DNA of 64,000 bases from Paguma larvata (Eukaryota > Chordata > Mammalia > Carnivora > Viverridae): assembly GCA_030068075.1 (NCBI GenBank), contig CM057832.1, positions 73,871,502 through 73,935,501 on the forward strand, written 5' to 3'. The position numbers and the translations under genes are program-made. Positions 59,215-64,000 of this stretch are shown one piece after another; within the stretch, counting starts at the first letter, position 1, and the number at the start of each line of letters is the position of its first letter. The notes beneath the pieces are model-generated. The model ran no database searches and was not told where the DNA came from. It was given only the letters and a program-made list of their open reading frames with translations.

Positions 59215-61775
59215 GCTGTTTGTTTGTTTGTTTTTAGTCGAAGTGTAGTTGACATACAATATCATATTAGTTTCAGAAGTAGAACATAGTGAATCAACAT
59301 TTATATGCATTACCAAGTAATCACCGCCATAAATCTAGCTACCATCTGTCACTGTACAAAGTTGTTACAATATTATCACTATATTCCCTATGCTGTCCAT
59401 CACGCCCCTGTGACTTATTTATTTTATAACTGGAAGTGTGTACTTTTTGTCCCCTTCCCCATTTCTCCCATCCCCACCCCCCTTTCCCACTGGCAACCAA
59501 CAGATTGTTTTCTATATTTGCATCTGTTTTGTTTGGTTTTAGATTCCACGTGAATCATATGGTATTCATTTTTCTCTAACTTATTTCACTTAGCATGATA
59601 CCCTTATGTATAAGTAGTATTCCATTATATGTTTGTACCACATTTTCTTTATCCATTTATCCATTTATCCATCGAGGGAACCCTAGGTCGGTTTCATATC
59701 TTGACTATTTTAAATAATGCTGCAATCAGCATAGCTGTGCATATATTTTTTTGAATTAGTGCCTTCCTATTCTTTGAATAGATACCCAGAAGTAGAATTG
59801 CTGGATCGCATGGTAGTTCTATTTTCATTTATTTATTTTTTTTAAGGAACCTGTATACTGTTTTCCACAGTGACTACGCGATTTCGCATTCCCATTAATA
59901 CTGCATGAGGCTTCCTTTTTCTCCACATCCTCACCGATACTTGTTTTTTTTCTTGTCTTTTTGATAACAGCCGTTCTGGCAGGTTAGAGGTACATCTCAC
60001 TGTGGTTTTGATTTGCTTATTCCTGATGATTAAAAATGTTGAGCATGTTTTTATGTGTCAGCCATCTGTGATTTCTTTTGCGAGAAATTGGATTTTGGGG
60101 GGGGCTATTGATTTTTATGGATTCTTTATATATTTTGGATATTAATCCCTTTTGGTTAGGTCATTTGCAAATATCTTCTCCCATTCAGCAGGTTTGTTTT
60201 GTTGATCATTTCCTTCATTGTGCAAAGGCTCTTTAGTTTGATGTAGTCCCATTTGTTTATTTTTGCTTTTGTTGTCCTTGCCTGAGGAGACAGATCCAAA
60301 AAAATATATTGCTAAGACTGGTGTCAAAGAGCTCACTGCCTATATTTTCTTCCAGGAGTTTTATGGTTTCCAGTCTTACATTTAAGTGTTTAATCCATTT
60401 TGGGTTTATTTTTGTATATGGTAAAAGAAAGTGGTCCAATTTTATTCTCTTTCATGTAGTTGTCCAGTTTTCCCAACACAATTTATTAAAGAGACTGTCT
60501 TTTCCTCATTGTATATTCTCACTTCCTTTGCCATAGGTTAATTGACTGTATAAGTATGGATTTATTTTTGGACTCTCAATTCTTCTGTTGATTCGTTTGT
60601 CTGTTTTTGTGCCAATACCATATTGTTTATAGTATAGTTTGAAATCAGGAAGTGCAATGTCTCCAGCTTCATTCTTTGTTCTTAAAATTGCTGTGGCTAT
60701 TCAGAGCCTTTACTGGTTCCATAAAAAAATGAAGATTATTTGTTCCAATTCTATGAAAAGTGCCATTGGCATTTTGTTGGGGATTGCATTTAAATCATAA
60801 ATAGTTTTGGGTAGTATAGACATTTTAACAATATTCTTTCAATCCATGAGCATAGTATATCTTTCTATTTATTTGTATCTTTAATTTATTTCATCAATAT
60901 TTCACAGTTTTCAGAGTATAGGTCTTTTACCTCTGTAGTTAAATTTATTCCTAGGTATTTTATTCTGTTTGATGCGATTGTAAATTTTTTTCCCTTGAAT
61001 TTTTATTTTCATTCCAGTTAGTTAAAATATAGTGTAATATTAGATTCTGGTATACAATGTAATGATTCAACACTTCTTTACAACACATGCTCATCACGGC
61101 AAGTGCATTCCAGAATAATGAGATTATTTTCTTAATTTCTCTTTCTGCTACTTCATTATTACAATATGGAAATGCGACAAATTTCTGACTATTAATTTTC
61201 TATCCTATGGGTTTAGTGAATTCATTTATTCTACTTTGGGGTGGAGTCTTTAGGTCCCCTATCTATCCTGTCATGTCGTCTGCAAATAATGACAGTTTTA
61301 CTATTTCTTTGCCAATTTGAATGCCTTTTATTTTTTGTCTGATTGCTGTGACAAGGACTTCCAATACTATGTTGAATAAAAGTGGTAAGAGTAAGTATTC
61401 TTACTCTTGTCTTGTTTCTGTTCTTAGAGGAAAAGCTTGTAGCTTTTCACTGTTGAGTATAATGTTAGCTGTGGGTTTGTTATATATGGCCTTTATTGTG
61501 TTGAGATATGGTCTCTCTATATCTACATTGTTTTTATTGTGAAAAGGTGTTGGATTTTATCAATTGCTTTTTCTGCATTTACGGAGATGATCAAATGATT
61601 TTTATCCTATTTTTGTTAATGTGGTGTATCATATTGATTGATTTGTGATATTGAACCATCCTTACATCCCTGGAACAAATTCTGCTTGATCATGGTGTAT
61701 GGCCCTTTTAATGTATTGTTGGATTCAGTTTGCTAACATTTTGTTAAGAAATGACTGGATTATTTAAGAATGTAG
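59215..61775 (-). mobile_element. L1 retrotransposon, 5'-truncated, reverse
   Basis: The 3' UTR begins at about 59215 with a T-rich (TTTG)n tail and is followed by ORF2 sequence. Minus frames at 60439-60257 ([20 protein letters not shown]) and 60336-60142 ([11 protein letters not shown]) match the L1 ORF2 C-terminal half but are broken into separate frames. A second L1 3' end interrupts it at about 60990-61105. Confidence 0.85.
60990..61105 (-). mobile_element. Carnivore L1 3' end nested in older L1, reverse
   Basis: ttgaatttttattttcattc, agttagttaaaatatagtgt and acacatgctcatcacggcaa match the 3' terminus of the carnivore L1 seen also at 21133-21340. ORF2 of the older L1 resumes on either side. 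Confidence 0.7.
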
Positions 61776-62104
61776 GGATGCACTTTGTTATCTGGTCGCC
61801 TGCTGAAAGCCAGTTTGGGGAGCCTGTAAAGAAATCGCCAATTCACATCTTCCGTCTAATAGCTCTGGTTGATCAGGCTTACAGGCTGGGAATCAGAATA
61901 TTCGAGCTGCTCATTAGGTGCTTTTTAAAATTTAAAGTGCTGCTAACTTGTCTCAGCTCTACTAGTTAATGGCCAGTCAAAGACTGGTACTCAGCTGCCT
62001 AATTCTTGGGTGTCCACTATTTAAGAACATAAGGTTTGCAGTATTGGCTTTCAGTAAAGCAAGAGAAGGCATCTCAAATTCAGGGAAGAAGTATCCATCT
62101 GTGA

Positions 62105-62192
62105 CAGGGCTTCTTAAAGTTTGCTATGCTCACAAATCATCTTAGAATCTTGCAAAAATACATATTATGATTGAGTAGGTCTGGTCTAATTG
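62105..62192 (+). repeat. hAT-type nonautonomous relic (MER3-like), cut by L1
   Basis: Begins cagggcttcttaaagtttgc, then cacaaatcatcttagaatct, and ends gattgagtaggtctggtc, where L1 sequence takes over. Confidence 0.65.
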
Positions 62193-62199
62193 TATTAGT

Positions 62200-64000
62200 T
62201 TTCTTTTTTATAATTAAAATTTTTATTTAAATTTTTGAGGTTTAATTGACATAATATTAGTTTTAGTTATACAATATAATGTTTTACATTGTATATATTG
62301 CAAAACAATCACCACAGTCAGTGTAACTAATACCCATAACCACATAAAACTTTTTTTTTTCTTGTGATAAGAACTTTTGAGATGTACTCTTAGCAACTTT
62401 CAAATTTGCACTACAGTGTTATTAACTATAGCCACCATGATGGCCATTATATCCCCATGACTTATTTATTTTATAACTGGAAGTTTGTACCTTTTGACCT
62501 CCTTCACCTATTTTTTCCACCCCCCAACTCTGGGAACCACCAATTTGTTCTCTACATCCATGATTCTCCCCCCCCCCTTTTTTTCCATCTATAAGTGAGA
62601 ATATACAGTATTTGTGTTTTCCTATCTGACTTATTTCACTTAGTAAAATGCCCTAAAATCCATCCATGTTGTTACCAATGGCAAGATTTCCTTCTTTTTT
62701 ATGCTGAATAATATTCCATTGTCTATTACACCACATTTCTGTTATCCACTCATCCATCAATGGACACTTAAGTGGCTTTCATATCTTGGCTATTGCAAAT
62801 AATGCTGAAATGAACACGGGGTTGCACATATCTCTTTGACTTAGAAATTTCATTTCTTTCAGATATATAACCATAAATGGTAGTTCTATTTTAAATTTTT
62901 TGAGGCTCCTCCATACTGTTTTCCATAGTAGCTACACCGATTTACATTCCCACCAACAGGGCATGTGTGTGCCCTCTTCTCTGTCTCTTTACCAACACTT
63001 GTATTTCTTGTCTTTCTCATTAGCCATTCAAAGAGGTATGAGGTGATATCTCATTGTGGTTTTCATTTGCATTTCCTTGATGACTAGCAATGATGGGTAT
63101 ATTTTTATGTACCTGTTGGCCATCTATAGGTCTTTGGAGAAATGTCTAATCAGGTCCTCTGCCCATGTTTTAACTGGATTATGTGGGGTTTGCTATTAAG
63201 TTGTAGGAGTTCTTTATATATTTTGGATATTAACCCCTTATCATATATATGGTTTGCAAATATTTTCTCTCATTTAGTCATTTAGTAGGTCATCTTTTCA
63301 TTTTGTTGGTTGTTTCCTTTTTGTGCAGAAGACTTTTAGTTTTCTGTAGTCCCACTTATTTATTTTTGCTTTTGCTGTCTTTACTTCTGGTGTTGGATTA
63401 AAAAATCATTGCCCAGACTGATGGCAAGGAACTTGCCACCTATGTTTTCTTCCTGAAGTTCTTTTGTTTCAGGTCTTACATTCATTCAAATTTTTAATCT
63501 ATTTTGAGTGTTGATGTATGGTTTACGAATGTGGTCCAGTTTTATTATTTCAGATGTGGCTATCTAGTTTTCCCAACGTCATTTGTTAAGGAGACTGTCC
63601 TTTCTCAAAACATTGTATATTCTTTGATCCCTTGTCAGAATATAATGGACCATATAGGTGTGGGTTTATTTCTGGGCTCTCTGTTCTGTTCCATTGATCT
63701 ATATGTCTGCCCTTTATGGAAATACAATACTATTTTAGTTACTATGGCTTTGTAATAAAGTTTGAAATCAGGGAGCATGATACATTCAGCTGTGTTCTTT
63801 TTCCAGAACGCTTTGGCTGTTCAGGATCTTTTGTGCTTCCACACAAATTTTAGGATTGCTCGTTCTAGTTCTATGAACAATGCTCTTGGAATTTGATAGG
63901 GATTGCATTGAATCTGTAAATTGCTTTGGGTACTATGGTCAGTTTAACAATATTAATTTTTCCTATCTATGAGCACAGAATCTAGTTCCATTTATTTGTG
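62200..64000 (-). mobile_element. L1 retrotransposon, reverse, continues past window end
   Basis: The 3' UTR starts near 62200 (attaaaatttttatttaaat, gaggtttaattgacataata). ORF2-derived text continues to the window end, for example ttggctattgcaaataatgc, taggtctttggagaaatgtc and ccaccaacaggg in reverse sense. Frames are broken. Confidence 0.85.

Larger units (their letters stand above)
35239..64000 (-). other. PCSK5: PCSK5 intron upstream of exon a (runs off the high-coordinate end)
   Basis: I looked here for the exon preceding exon a and for the PC5A-specific terminal exon with its stop codon, and found neither. The intron therefore appears to extend past the window. Repeats are annotated separately. 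Long stretches (about 35240-37300, 37460-39170, 42590-43850, 45630-47440, 48260-51050, 52700-54370, 58470-58830) contain only short low-complexity runs and chance reading frames. Confidence 0.6.

Overview
This window looks like a stretch of a felid (cat-family) nuclear genome. It carries 19 well-formed carnivore Can-SINEs (tRNA-Lys-derived, starting GGGGCGCCTGGGTGGCTCAG in sense) of the feline type, plus carnivore-type L1 3' ends and old mammalian MIR, L2, MER/hAT, Tigger and MaLR fragments. Nothing bacterial, viral or plasmid-like is present.

The only gene I can support is PCSK5 (proprotein convertase PC5/6) on the minus strand. Four consecutive internal coding exons are visible, in transcription order 35238-35136, 29212-29076, 23756-23550 and 19815-19747. 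Their splice phases fit together exactly (1-2, 2-1, 1-1, 1-1). Joined, they give 516 nt, or 172 codons, of uninterrupted reading frame with 28 cysteines. This is part of the furin-like cysteine-rich repeat region found only in the long membrane-anchored isoform (PC5B), just after the point where the short isoform PC5A ends. I could not find the PC5A terminal exon or the next downstream exon, so the flanking introns appear to be at least 28.7 kb (upstream) and 19.7 kb (downstream) inside the window.

Layout: 1-19746 is intron with SINEs, an old L1 3'-UTR domain (about 7.8-11.4 kb), a Tigger-like DNA transposon (11.7-12.2 kb) and a long L1 copy (12.3-15.7 kb) holding two large homopyrimidine microsatellites. 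19747-35238 contains the four exons with modest introns, a chimeric double-L1-tail insertion (21.1-21.6 kb), an L1 piece (21.7-22.6 kb), a 5' tRNA-Arg half flanked by direct repeats (24.6 kb) and a TAG microsatellite (27.7 kb). 35239-58800 is mostly unique intron with scattered SINEs, MIRs, a MaLR LTR and hAT relics. 58.8-64 kb is dominated by three successive L1 copies running off the window end.

I see no convincing new biological system. The most interesting items are the retrotransposed tRNA half, the L1-L1 chimera with one shared target-site duplication, the T/UUG-rich tract abutting the weak 5' splice site of the 69-bp exon, and an intronic GAA.TTC array in gene-sense GAA orientation. 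Nearly all open reading frames outside the four exons are chance frames in introns and repeats.
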